Assembly: GCA_029747015.1 (NCBI GenBank)
Contig: JAKOGI010000024.1
Span: 1,230,001-1,294,000, forward strand
From: Carnegiea gigantea
Taxonomy: Eukaryota; Streptophyta; Magnoliopsida; Caryophyllales; Cactaceae
DNA length: 64,000 nucleotides
Reading direction: 5' to 3'
A program made the position numbers and the translations under genes. The notes under the pieces are model-generated. The model ran no database searches. It saw only the letters and a list, made by a program, of their open reading frames with translations, and was not told the DNA's origin. This document shows positions 21,424 to 31,999 of the stretch, one piece after another. Each line of letters begins with the position of its first letter. Position 1 is the stretch's first letter.

Positions 21424-24400
21424 TTAACATTCATCATCTTCATCTCGATCCTCTTCGTTATCAAAGTGCACCTCATCATCCTCATCATCGTCCTCATCAT
21501 CCTCTGAGTCATATTGCATTTCATCGTCGTCGGCTTCAGTATCTGTTTCCGCATCATCCCACTCCCGTTGCTCAAACTCGTCTATGTCATCGGATTGTTC
21601 ACCTTCTGATGCGGTGACATCAACCACTTGCACTTCATCCATAACCCCTGCTACGTCAGCCAGAAATTGTGGCAAGGTTTCTGACAGTTGAGAAGTTGAG
21701 GCCATTACATCTTCCTGAAATACAGCGTTAGGGTTAACCGCATCCCCTTGCATGTTTGGGCACTGTCTAGGCTTATTCAGTAAAGCAGCGAACCAGTTTG
21801 CTTTATGGGGAATATCTCGTGGGTATGGGATGTAAAACACTTGGTACGCAACATCCCCAATGATGAAAGGGTCAAATTTGGCATATTTGCGTTGCGTATT
21901 AATTTCATACGTACAGTTCAACTTGGAGTACCGTGTGCCCCGAGGATTAGATGGATCATACCATTCACATCGAAATAGTAAGCATCGTTTCATGGGCTCC
22001 CCTAAGTACTCCAATTGGAGTACTTCCTCAAGCACTCCGTAGTAATCCACCCCGCTGGCATTCCCTTCCGAAGTTCCTTTCACTAGAACACCACATGAAG
22101 ATGTCTTCTTATTCATACTTCTTGTTCTAGTATGAAACCTTATCACATGCACTTTGTATCCTGTGAATGGCTGCACAACATTTATTGGCCCTTCCGCCAT
22201 TTGTTGTAACCATGATTGTCTATCATCATTGAACACTTGTGAATGGTAAACCTGTACCATGTGCAAACTCCTAAGCAATTACGAAGTCATGAAAAATTTC
22301 TCAGTGAATTAAGTAAAAACAATACGGCCAAGTACATAAGTGGGATATGTGTGCACAAACATTTTGCTTGAACCATTATGGGAATTTGTCTTCGATAATT
22401 TTATCCACGTCTGCAGATGACATATTAGCATGTCCCGATGTGATCCAATTACGGAAGTACCTACAGATACATTTTCCTTATTATTGTCAATACAAGTACC
22501 ATAATGTTTTAAAAGTGTGTGATGTGTACTTACTGGAGATACGGTTGCACCTCATTGCAATTAAGCAGTACGTGTAGATGGGCAGCGTTATACTCAACTT
22601 GTGTGAGGTAACGCTTACGACATTTACCAAATGGAGTGCCCTTCATTTGGAATACTGTAAATGTTGTAGGGGGATCATGTTGGTACGACACTGCATTCCT
22701 TGCAAGTGTGGAGTTCATGGATGGAAGATTTGCATCAAAGTACTCAGAACCAAATATTTGGATTTCATAGATGAGGTACGCTATTACCATAGAACTCTCA
22801 GGCTTAGCTTTATTCTTGGCCTTTGTTTCAGCCACTTGAAGAACCTTTCGAAGCGGTACATCCATCGGTAATGAACCGGACCCCCTAGATAAGCTTCTTC
22901 TGCTAAGTGCATCGGAAGATGTTCCATGACATTCCAGAAACCAGGAGGAAATATTGTCTCCAATTTGCACAATATTATGGCAATTTGTTCATGCATCTCC
23001 TTAAGTTGATCCTCACGAAGGACACTGGCGCATATATTCCTGAAGTATGCACTCAGACTTACTAAAGGCTCTAATACATCTGCCGGTAATGCACTGAATG
23101 CAATAGGTAGGAGCGCCTCCATAAATACGTGATAGTCATGGCTTTTTAGATGTTGCAATTTTGTATTTGTCGGGTCGACAATGTTGGCGAAATTGGAGCT
23201 GTATCCATCTGGTAAACTTAGCCCGCGCATCCACTCACACAGTGCCCTCCTCTGCTCCAAGGACAACGTGAACTTCGCTTTCGGTTTGTATGCGTTTCCA
23301 TTTTCCCTTGTTTGAAGATGCAATTCATCACGAGCACACAACTCAGCTAAATCCAATCGAGCTTTCACGTTATCCTTTGTTTTACCTGACACATCCATCA
23401 CTGTGTTCAAAATATTTTCACAGAAATTCTTCTCTATATGCATCACATCCAAGTTGTGACGCAGTAGCTGTTGTCTCCAGTATGGAAGGTCCCAAAATAT
23501 GCTTCGCTTTGTCCAGTTGTGAACGTTCTCAGCGAACCCAGGAATTTCATAATCCGATAGGTCCGTCACTCTAGGGAAGTCACGGACACGTTCAAATTCA
23601 ACATCTGGGGGCACCCTCTGCGGAGGTTGCCCATGCACTGTTCGGTTCTTAGTGAACGCACTCTTGTTCCGTCTGAATGCATGATGTCGGGGTAAAAAGC
23701 AACGATGACAATCAAACCACGACATTTTTCTACCATGTTGTAGGTAACTCCCACGTACCTGATCTTGGCACACTGGACAAGACAATGCACCGTGGGTACT
23801 CCAGCCAGACAACATGCCATATGCTGGGAAGTCATTAATTGTCCACATCAAAGCAGCCTTCATTTTAAATGTCTGATTCTGATGAACATCATATGTGTCA
23901 ACCCCTTCATTCCACAAAGTTTGCAAGTCATCGATAAGTGGTTGTAGATATACATCCATCTTATTCTTAGGGTTGTGCGGACCCGGTATGAGACATGTTA
24001 GGAACATGTACGGAAGTTTCATGCAAAGATGCGGTGGCAAATTATACACACACATAACAACCGGCCATACAGAATATGGTCTTGCTGAATTTGAGTATGG
24101 TGAGAACCCATCAGCACATAAACCAAGTCGCACATTCCGTGGGTCTGCAGCAAATGATGTATGCATTTGGTCAAAATGTTTCCATGCTGCAGCGTCGGAA
24201 GGGTGGCTAAGCACACCATTTTGTGTTGCATGATTGCTATGCCACAACATATGCTCCGCAGTCTTTTTCGATGCATACAGTCGCTGCAACCTTGGAATGA
24301 GTGGCATGTAATGCATCTTAGCACACGGAACAGCCTTGCTTCTTCCATTATGGTTCCGCAATGGTTTATACCTTCCAGTCCCACAAAATTTGCACGCATC

Positions 24401-25153
24401 AAGGGTTGCATCAGCCTTGTAATATATCATGCAACCATTACGACAACAGTCAATAGTCTGATAATCCAAGCCCAACTCCTTAACTCTCCTTTTAACAGCA
24501 CTGAAATTGTTCGGAATGCGGTTTGGAGTCGAAGTGGTCTCTTGCATCAAGCGTACTACATCGTCAAAGCATCGATGGGACATATTATGTTCTGATTTAA
24601 TACTGAGTAACCTCATTGCGGCAGAGAGCTCAGTATGAGTGTCGGAACCCTCGTACAATGGTTGTTGTGCCGAATGGAGCATACTATAAAATGCTTTTGC
24701 ATTAGCGTCCATTCCAGTATCGACATTTATCTCATCCGATCTGAATGCATCATTCACCAATGACTCCATCAGATGCCCCTCGTAACATCCACTATGGTGC
24801 TCATGCTCATTGTACACTGGACTTGACTGGTTCACCCACGCAGATGTGGTGGCCTCTTCATGAGTTGAAGGCTCTACCTCACCATGGCTTGTCCAGAACC
24901 AGTAATATTGTACAAACCCTTTATGATACAAATGCATTTTAACTTCATCTGGGTGGAGGTATTTCGTATTCTTGCATTTCGCACAGGGGCAACGATACAC
25001 TCCGTTCGTAATGAAGTCATGTTGGGTTCGAGCATGTTTATCAAATTCATCAACCCCATTAATGAATTCGTTCCGCAATTCACCACTGCGTTTATCCCTT
25101 CGGTGATACATCCACAAGCGCTGATGTGGTACGTCCATTTCAAAGCTGGTCAT
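21424..25153 (-). pseudogene. TNP2-type CACTA transposase, frameshift and stop
   Basis: Three exons: 25153-22534, 22460-22326 and 22270-21424, with good GT/AG borders and matching phases. In order: an N-terminal transposase-associated zinc domain (RCPCAKCKN, ~residues 54-62, and LYHKGF), the large TNP2 catalytic region (HNLDVMHIEKNFCENILNT near residue 575), a DUF4218-like part (MPMHLAEEAYLGGPVHYRWMY type), a DUF4216-like part in exon 3 (CEWYDPSNPRGTRYS, VFYIPYPRD), and an Asp/Glu-rich tail. The gene would encode the excision transposase. Two lesions are visible: a frameshift at 22821-22830 after WLK, where the reading moves into the frame that continues to 22534, and an in-frame TAA at 22376-22378 in exon 2. 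Exon borders are by eye. Confidence 0.88.
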
Positions 25154-25359
25154 GTCATATGTGTTAAGGCCCGGTAAGAAAATATTAGGGTACTTAAAGG
25201 ATGGTTAGAAGCAAAGGTGCGGATGTTCGCCCACAACATCAATATGACTACATGAATACTAAGCATGTATTTGGTAAAAATATGCATTTCACATAATCAT
25301 TCGACATAATAGCAACTCCGCACAAGGAAGAAAGTTGTACATCAATAATTAACACCTAC

Positions 25360-25428
25360 CTCATGACACTTACAGCAACATTTGCGAGGTTTACTTGCAA
25401 TGTCATTGAATTTTCGTTTTTTCCCCAT
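25360..25428 (-). CDS. Possible first coding exon of the TNPA transcript (23 codons)
   Basis: ATG at 25428 opens 23 codons, MGKKRKFNDIASKPRK then CCCKCHE, ending exactly at a strong donor GAG|GTAGGT. The phase (0) matches the acceptor TTGTAG directly before the TNPA frame at 21226, but does not fit the only nearby acceptor before TNP2. The simplest reading is that TNPA starts here and skips over TNP2, as in maize En/Spm, where the larger ORFs lie in the first intron of tnpA. The small basic, Cys-rich peptide could instead be part of a TNP2 leader. Inferred from splice signals only. Confidence 0.5.
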
Positions 25429-28290
25429 CCTAAGATCTAAAGTCAACCCACACAAATGATCAGTATAGAAGAAGTCATATGATAAACTAACCAATTACGT
25501 AACCAATGGGATCAAATGACTTACACAACAGTAATGCAAACGTAAAAGTCCAACACTATCGTTATCCATTGACTAGACTATATAAAAAAAAAGCATAATA
25601 TGAAACAAATTGAAATCATTTAAAAATCACTTAAAATATATATATTTATACAATAAAAGACATCCAGTTAAGTTCATAACAAATGGATGGTCTTTTGGGA
25701 GGTTTGTTATTTCAATTCAATCCACTATGACTCAAAAATTAAATATTCTCCTGACATGAGTTCTCAATTATCCGTAAAATGCAGAATTATAGAAGCAATT
25801 ATCTTATCATCTAATGTTTAGTAGTAACATCAAAGTCGGAATATATATATTATTTTCCCTAATTCCCACTCGCTATGTTAAAAAACATTATTTGTTATAT
25901 TTCAATTCAATCCACTATGACTCAAAAATTAAATATTCTCCTGACATTAGTTCTCAATTATCCATAAAATCCCGAATTACAGAAGCAATTATCTTATCAT
26001 CTAATGTTTAGTAGTAACATCAAAGTTGGAATCTGCACCATGGCATGCATACACAGAATGATTCAACACAGTAAATAATATGTACACCTTGGAATATTGA
26101 TGTTCTACATGGTAGTAATCAACCTAGCTATGAGTATGTATTGGATTATAAACATGGTGGCCAGTACTTTACAAAGTATTTTGGCATGTCATAATTATAA
26201 GAAATAAAAATGGCCACTTATTTGGCTTATAGCCAGTAGTTTAGTGTATCAATTCAAATGAATCATGATTGCCACTAAAAGATTATTATCTCTCGCCTCC
26301 TTTCGGAGCCAAAAGCTGCCCACTAATCATGATATGCTTGTGCAGTAGTCAAGTATGGTCTAATCTAGTTCGAAAGGAATCTGCACCATGGCATGCATAC
26401 ACAGAATGATTCAACACAGTAAATAATATGTACACCTTGGAATATTGATGTTCTACATGGTAGTAATCAACCTAGCTATGAGTATGTATTGGATTATAAA
26501 CATGGTGGCCAGTACTTTACAAAGTATTTTGGCATGTCATAATAATAAGAAATAAAAATGGCCACTTATTTGGCTTATAGCCAGTAGTTTAGTGTATCAA
26601 TTCAAATGAATTATGATTGCGCCACTAAAAGATTATTATCTCTCGCCTCCTTTCGGAGCCAAAAGCTGCCCACTAATCATGATATGCTTGTGCAGTAGTC
26701 AAGTATGGTCTAATCTAGTTCGAAAGAATGGAATTCCAATCTGGATTTGCAGGGATAAAATATGGCAGGTGGCGTGGTGAAGCAAACTTTTCAAACATGA
26801 ACACTATATGTGTCTATTCTCTTACAACTTGAATTATGTCATGGAAACAATGAATGACTCAGATATTGGTACTCTTAGACTTTATCATGAGCATTATAGG
26901 TATTATTTTGAATATATTTTATTTAATTAACATATTACTTTGGATATCTATTCTTACTTAAAATATCATTTCACATATGTAATTTAATTTTTACCATATT
27001 GACACGCTTTTTTCTTCACATTTTCTTTGAAATATTGGTCTAAAATAAAACTCAATGCTTAAAATTGGACCTATAATAAGATTAGTTTAAACCAATATTC
27101 CTATATGAGTTGTCAAGTAAATTATTATATGCACACCTGTGAGTATGTACTTCCGTATTTAATTTACATATATTCTCTCGGGTACACTTATTATATATTC
27201 TATTTTTTAATATGTAATTGCTTATATGTTAGATTAGAGTACATACTCTTCAGAGTATAATATAGACTTCGATCAAAACATTCAAAATGTTGATGTAATT
27301 CTATGCATTTAGACCCAAAGATGAGTGTATACTGTTTGTGACATCCATAGTTTTTGTAGTCCCGCATGGTGTGGCCAAACAGGCTCTAGAGTACCCCCTA
27401 CCCCCTTTGCTTGTGTCCTTCACTTTCCCAACTTAAACATATGATGATGCGAGAAACAAAGGCCCTACAAATGTCCCTTTTAATTACCTACAGTTTTGAG
27501 GGATCAGATCTAAATCATTCTTTTTAACTTGAAGCAACTTTACACAGCATATGCCTAACACATATTCTGCAACAACAACTTGAGATTGACATTTCACATT
27601 TGTTGTTTTTTCTTTTGGTATTCTGTTATATGTAAGTTTAAACAGGTGTAACCAAAATTACGAGAATAGATAAATTACCACGAACGAGGATGTGAACAGA
27701 GCGCAGTCAAAGTGGTTCGTTCTTCGTCGATCTGGGGCTTGTACGCTCGAGTTTCAGCAACAATTCTCAGCTTCCGGGCCATCAGCGTGCAGAAATCAAA
27801 AATTTAGGGTATGATTCACAAATTCAACAACAACTTCGATTTACAGATGCTTCAACAACATTCAACGATGCAAAAATCAGAAATTTAGGGTATGAAAAAT
27901 CGCAGAGGTTGAGCACAAACCTGTCAAACCGTGGGCTCTGACCAACAGCAACAACAATGGCGACTGCGACTGAGAGATTGACAACAGCAACAGCAACCGT
28001 GAGCAAGCTAGATCGATCTGAACAACAATGGCGAGTGAGCAACCGGTATTTATGGAGAAGAGGAAAGGCATTTGTAGATTCAACAGCAACAACAATGTTG
28101 AGGACCATCAACCAGTATACGTTGCTTCAGGCTTTTGCAGAGGAGTAAGCTTTTGCAGATTCAAGGAGATTGAAAGGGGAGGGAAGGGGTAGAGTAATTG
28201 ACGGTATGCAGATTGCAGAAGAAAGGAAAGGGGTGGTTGAGAGTAATTCAAGCGCCTCAGACGATTTGTTGCAGATTGCATCGATGAAAT
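25429..28290 (-). promoter_or_regulatory. 5' region of the CACTA element with stacked duplications
   Basis: This is the upstream side of both element genes. 25702-25842 is repeated at 25892-26032 (offset 190), and directly after it 26033-26380 is repeated at 26381-26728 (offset 348, only about three differences). No gene is supported. Openings at 27824-28148 are Leu/Gln-type translations of a CAACAG-rich stretch. The promoter should lie near 27700-28300, but no TATA box was fixed. Confidence 0.6.
26033..26728. repeat. 348-bp tandem duplication
   Basis: Two head-to-tail copies beginning CTGCACCATGGCATGCATAC at 26033 and 26381. I count about three differences (a T/A, a C/T and a short indel), so the duplication is recent relative to the element. 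Confidence 0.93.
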
Positions 28291-28505
28291 AAAAAAATTG
28301 CCGTCAAAAACCTCTGATAAACCTGTCAAAATTAGTATGACTTTTTGACTGGCACGGTCAAAAATTTACCACCTCGTCAAAAACAATTTCGAGATCTGCG
28401 CTTTCGTCCAAAAATTTGCTTTCCGTCAAAATTTCCGTCATACATTTTGACAAGCTAAACACCCGTCAAAATTTTCCGACAAAATTTAAAATATGGGCTG
28501 CAGTG
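28291..28505. promoter_or_regulatory. Right subterminal CCGTCAAA array and CACTA terminus
   Basis: At least seven CCGTCAAA or near copies lie within 210 bp, mirroring the left end. The terminus CTGCAGTG ends at 28505, followed by AAA. Confidence 0.8.
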
Positions 28506-31379
28506 AAATGACTACAATTTTATTGAGTAAATGTGCCATTTCTTAACAATAATTCCCGAATTACCTTAGCGAATAGCCTATAGTGCTACATCGACAATAT
28601 TTTGGCAAGCATACCATTCCAGTGCGAACGCAAAAGAGGTGTATAGCGGTGGAAAAGCATAGATGATGCATGGGATTTCCACTCGTTTTTGGGAGAAGAT
28701 CAATTGATACAACAATGATATTGGTCACAGTTGCATGTGTAAACATAAATTTCGAGACTAAAATAATTAGATAAGAAACTAAGTAACAAATTAAATTTTT
28801 TTATTGATATTGTAGACATGGATACAATGTCTGTGCCAAATATAATGAAAATCATCCTTTGTTTCGATCTCATGGGATAAATTTGGATGAACTTTATCTT
28901 AGGAGATGGCCTAAGAAGCTTAATCTTAATCAAAAAAAGTATTTGATCTAAGCAAGAAGATGGCACGTGCTTCGGGTGATTGTTATCTTCCTTCAGAGAG
29001 AGAGTGCCTGAGCCTTAGTGAATTCTTAGAGTATCCATCACTTGAATGGAAGGGGGTAGGGGTCTATTTATAAAAAAATTCAGCCCCTCCCCCTTAAAGG
29101 TCAAGTTCGATATTGGCGTTATTTTGGGCCTATGATTGGGCTTCAACTTGAATTGATTTGATTTGGGATTCGTTTGAACTTTGACTTTGGTTTTGACTTA
29201 GGAGTCACTTGGGCTTTGACTTGGGAGACGATTAGGCTTTGACTGGGTCTTGACTTAAGTAGCCTCGGGATTTCACTGGATGTTAGCTTGGGAGTTGTTT
29301 GAACTTTGAATTGGGACTTGCATGGCTTAATTAAATCAAGTGAAAGGGTTGACCCTAATAATTAATTTAACTTCTTAATTTGGCACTCATTTTTTTCCGT
29401 GCCTAAAAATTGACCCCTTGAGACTAAGTCGTTATGTTGTTTAAGCATGACGGACGTCTCGAATTTTATTTTATTTTATTTTGGGTTAGTCATCCTGGCT
29501 TGTAATGTTGCTCGCTTAGCAACCCTTGTTTTCTAGGTGGGCCATGTTGCTGTTTAAATTGCAAGGACCCAACTATTAGTGTCACCCCTTTTTTAGACCT
29601 CGCTTAAAATCAATCAACCTGATACTTGACATCCAAAATTACACTTACTCATTGGGCTATACTTCGATTTTAAACTGTATCAATTAAAATCGAATAGCCA
29701 CTGGTTTGAGCAAGACAAGTTGACTTGAAATAGATCGTTGTTAGGTTTCATTGTGATCGACATTTTTCTGTTGGGACTTTACGTTTGTCAAAATTTGATA
29801 TCAACCAAACTTATGCATTGTATCTCGAAACCATCAGCCCAACAACTACGAGGGGCCCTTCATTTTTGTTTTAATTTGTTTTTTTGGTTTGGACTCTACA
29901 ATGCCATTGATAATATGGTCCAATGTGTAGAAGTCCAACCTCCTCTGGCCTTTGCTGGATCCCAGCCTTTTCCCGCAATATGCTGACAACGAGGATGTGT
30001 CCCTTCAATTTTTTTTTTCTTTAGATTTATCCATAAGCTTAGGCATAAGTTATTATGAGATTTAGGATTCCCATCAACCGTCGTATATCCTTGCTGCCGT
30101 GGCTTGGTCTTCACATAACTCCCCTTCCACATCAAGTTTCATGCTTTGATATCCAGACTTGTTTATTTTGGATGCACAACATTTCAATCATAAGGCTTCA
30201 CCATCAAATTGAGTGCTTGATTAAAAAAGGTGTCAAACTCACTCTAACATTCTCATTTTTCTTTTGCCTAACTGCTTAAGTTTATAACCTGTTCGCTTCC
30301 ACCGTGTAAAAGCTACAGCCTTTATTTCAGTTGATGCATTTATGCTCACGTCCTTGACTTTTTTTTTGACTTTTATGCAGGACGCCAAGGTCACCTTTCA
30401 TGATGGGAAATGTTCTATGTGCAGACATATTGAAGAAAGGTGATAACCTTCTCCCATTTTTTTTGATGGGCACATACTTATGTATTTAACTTTGTTCTGC
30501 TGATTTTGCATTGGAGAATATCTTGAGATTGGTCCACCGCTTGATTGCTTATGTGGGCGCATTACCATTTTGGCCGAAGCTTTCGTTTTTCTTGTTTTCA
30601 AAAAAATCTTTAAATGCTTGTCACTCTTTTTTTTTTTAATTTTTTTTTTAACTTGATGCATCTGTTTGTCATCAGTCACCATTCACTTGAACGCTGTTGT
30701 GTGCCAGATTCGAGTTATGGGTATTGCAAGTGACATCTAGATTTAAGCATTGCAATATTGTACAGTCCCAGCTTCATCCACGAGGTATAATTCCCACAGT
30801 TTCTCTTTCTTGTAACTTCTTGTTTGCCCTTTGAAATTTGCGACGTTGTGCTTTGAAAGGCTTGTCATTGCCACCCCCTTTTTCAACACTTTCTCTTGGC
30901 TAAAATAAATCTAAAGGTCGAGGATTTATCACGTTAAAATATTTCCCCATGCCTTGTTAATTCATCCATTTATTATTGATAAAAATGCATACTTTGTGCA
31001 AGTTGATATTCCAGAAAAGTACTAACTTTCTTTTTCTGGGCGCAGGAATGGCAAATTACTCCATGCTGCCGCTGTCTCACTATTGGCATATTGGTTCCTG
31101 TATTGGTATTTGGTGCTTGGTTGATACTCTGTGCCTTATGCAATACCTGGGATGAATAGTGGACTAAGATTTTTTATTTTAAGCATAGAATTGAAAAACC
31201 ATGATTGGTTTGGAACTCGAGGCTACGTCATCTTTACTCTTATGAAATGCTCATTTTGATTGTTGTTCACTTGTTCTTGCTCATATCACCATGACAACAT
31301 GTTTGTTTATTTTATGCCGAAACTCTATACTTTTTGTGGCATTTCTTTATTGTCACTTGTACAAGTTGGTCAGTCACTT
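28506..31379. other. Repeat-like non-coding DNA, no intact gene
   Basis: 29130-29330 is a degenerate string of TTGACTTGGG words. 29330-29580 (TTAATTAAATCAAG ... AAGCATGACGGACGTCTCG) has the look of LTR or untranslated retrotransposon DNA. A short in-frame stretch bounded by AG and GT sits at 30381-30436 but no gene can be built around it. The following DNA up to the minisatellite may belong to the leader of the mobile-domain element downstream. Confidence 0.35.
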
Positions 31380-31380
31380 G

Positions 31381-31694
31381 AAAGACCATTCGCGAAAATG
31401 GTTTTCAACTAGGATTTTTGGGGCCTATAATGGAAACCCACATGCTATATGTGGCATAAAGGCTTAAAGACCCACTTGCGAATGCGGTTTATCCCTATGC
31501 TTGTTGGGCCTAGAATGTAAACCTACACGCTATCAGTGAGACCCACTTGCGAATGCATTTACCTCTAGGCCTTTTGGGGTCTAGAATAGAAACCCACATG
31601 TCGTAAGTGCTATGAAGATTCAAAGACCTACTTGCGAACGCCACTAGATCTTTTAGGGTCTACAATGGAAACCCACATACCATGAGTGGTATTG
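31381..31694 (+). repeat. Minisatellite, period about 70-87 bp, four units
   Basis: Four diverged units share the order AAAGACCCACTTGCGAATGC, then a CTAGGCTTTTTGGGGTCTA-type block, AATGGAAACCCACATG and TAAGTGGYAT. Starts are near 31381, 31468, 31539 and 31623. No coding meaning is seen. Confidence 0.75.
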
Positions 31695-31999
31695 ACCAAC
31701 AAATGTGGTTGGCCGTGAAGAACTAATGTCTTTGGCTGATTTGTTTTTTTGGGATGCTATTTCATTTGCTAACTTTCTACATGAAAAAGCTAACTTTATG
31801 TTTTTTTTTTCTTTTTCCAGGTGATTGGTGATGGTTCACCTTAAGGAGTTTCAGCAAGATGGAAAATGCTTTCTCCCCATTGTAGTTGTAAAACCTCATA
31901 AAGGACTTCCTTTCTAATCCACCATTCCTTGCGTAGGCCAAAGGCTGATTAAGTGCCTACTATAGAGTCATCGTCCTTTCCTTCAAAGTTATCAATTCA

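Larger units (their letters stand above)
17360..28505 (-). mobile_element. CACTA (En/Spm) transposon, two-gene type
   Basis: The right end, in reverse complement, begins CACTGCAGCCC. The left end reads TGCTGTGGCAA, which differs from it in the first nine bases only by four transitions. Both are flanked by AAA (17357-17359 and 28506-28508), the 3-bp target duplication of CACTA elements. Both subterminal regions hold many TTTGACGG/CCGTCAAA motifs. Inside are a TNP2-type transposase gene and a Transposase_24 (TNPA-type) gene, both on the minus strand, so the element's 5' end is on the right. The length of 11,146 bp fits autonomous CACTA elements. The frameshift and stop in TNP2 make it unlikely to move itself. 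Confidence 0.93.

Noticed and set aside
21345..21575. Met/Arg-rich minus ORF next to the TNP2 stop
   Set aside because: Alternative frame of the Asp/Glu-rich tail of TNP2.
20865..24595. Many plus-strand ORFs of 60-144 codons
   Set aside because: Shadows of the minus-strand TNPA and TNP2 exons, without motifs of their own.
30381..30436. Host exon between good AG and GT signals
   Set aside because: One 56-base open stretch without a partner exon or recognised protein; such signals are frequent by chance.
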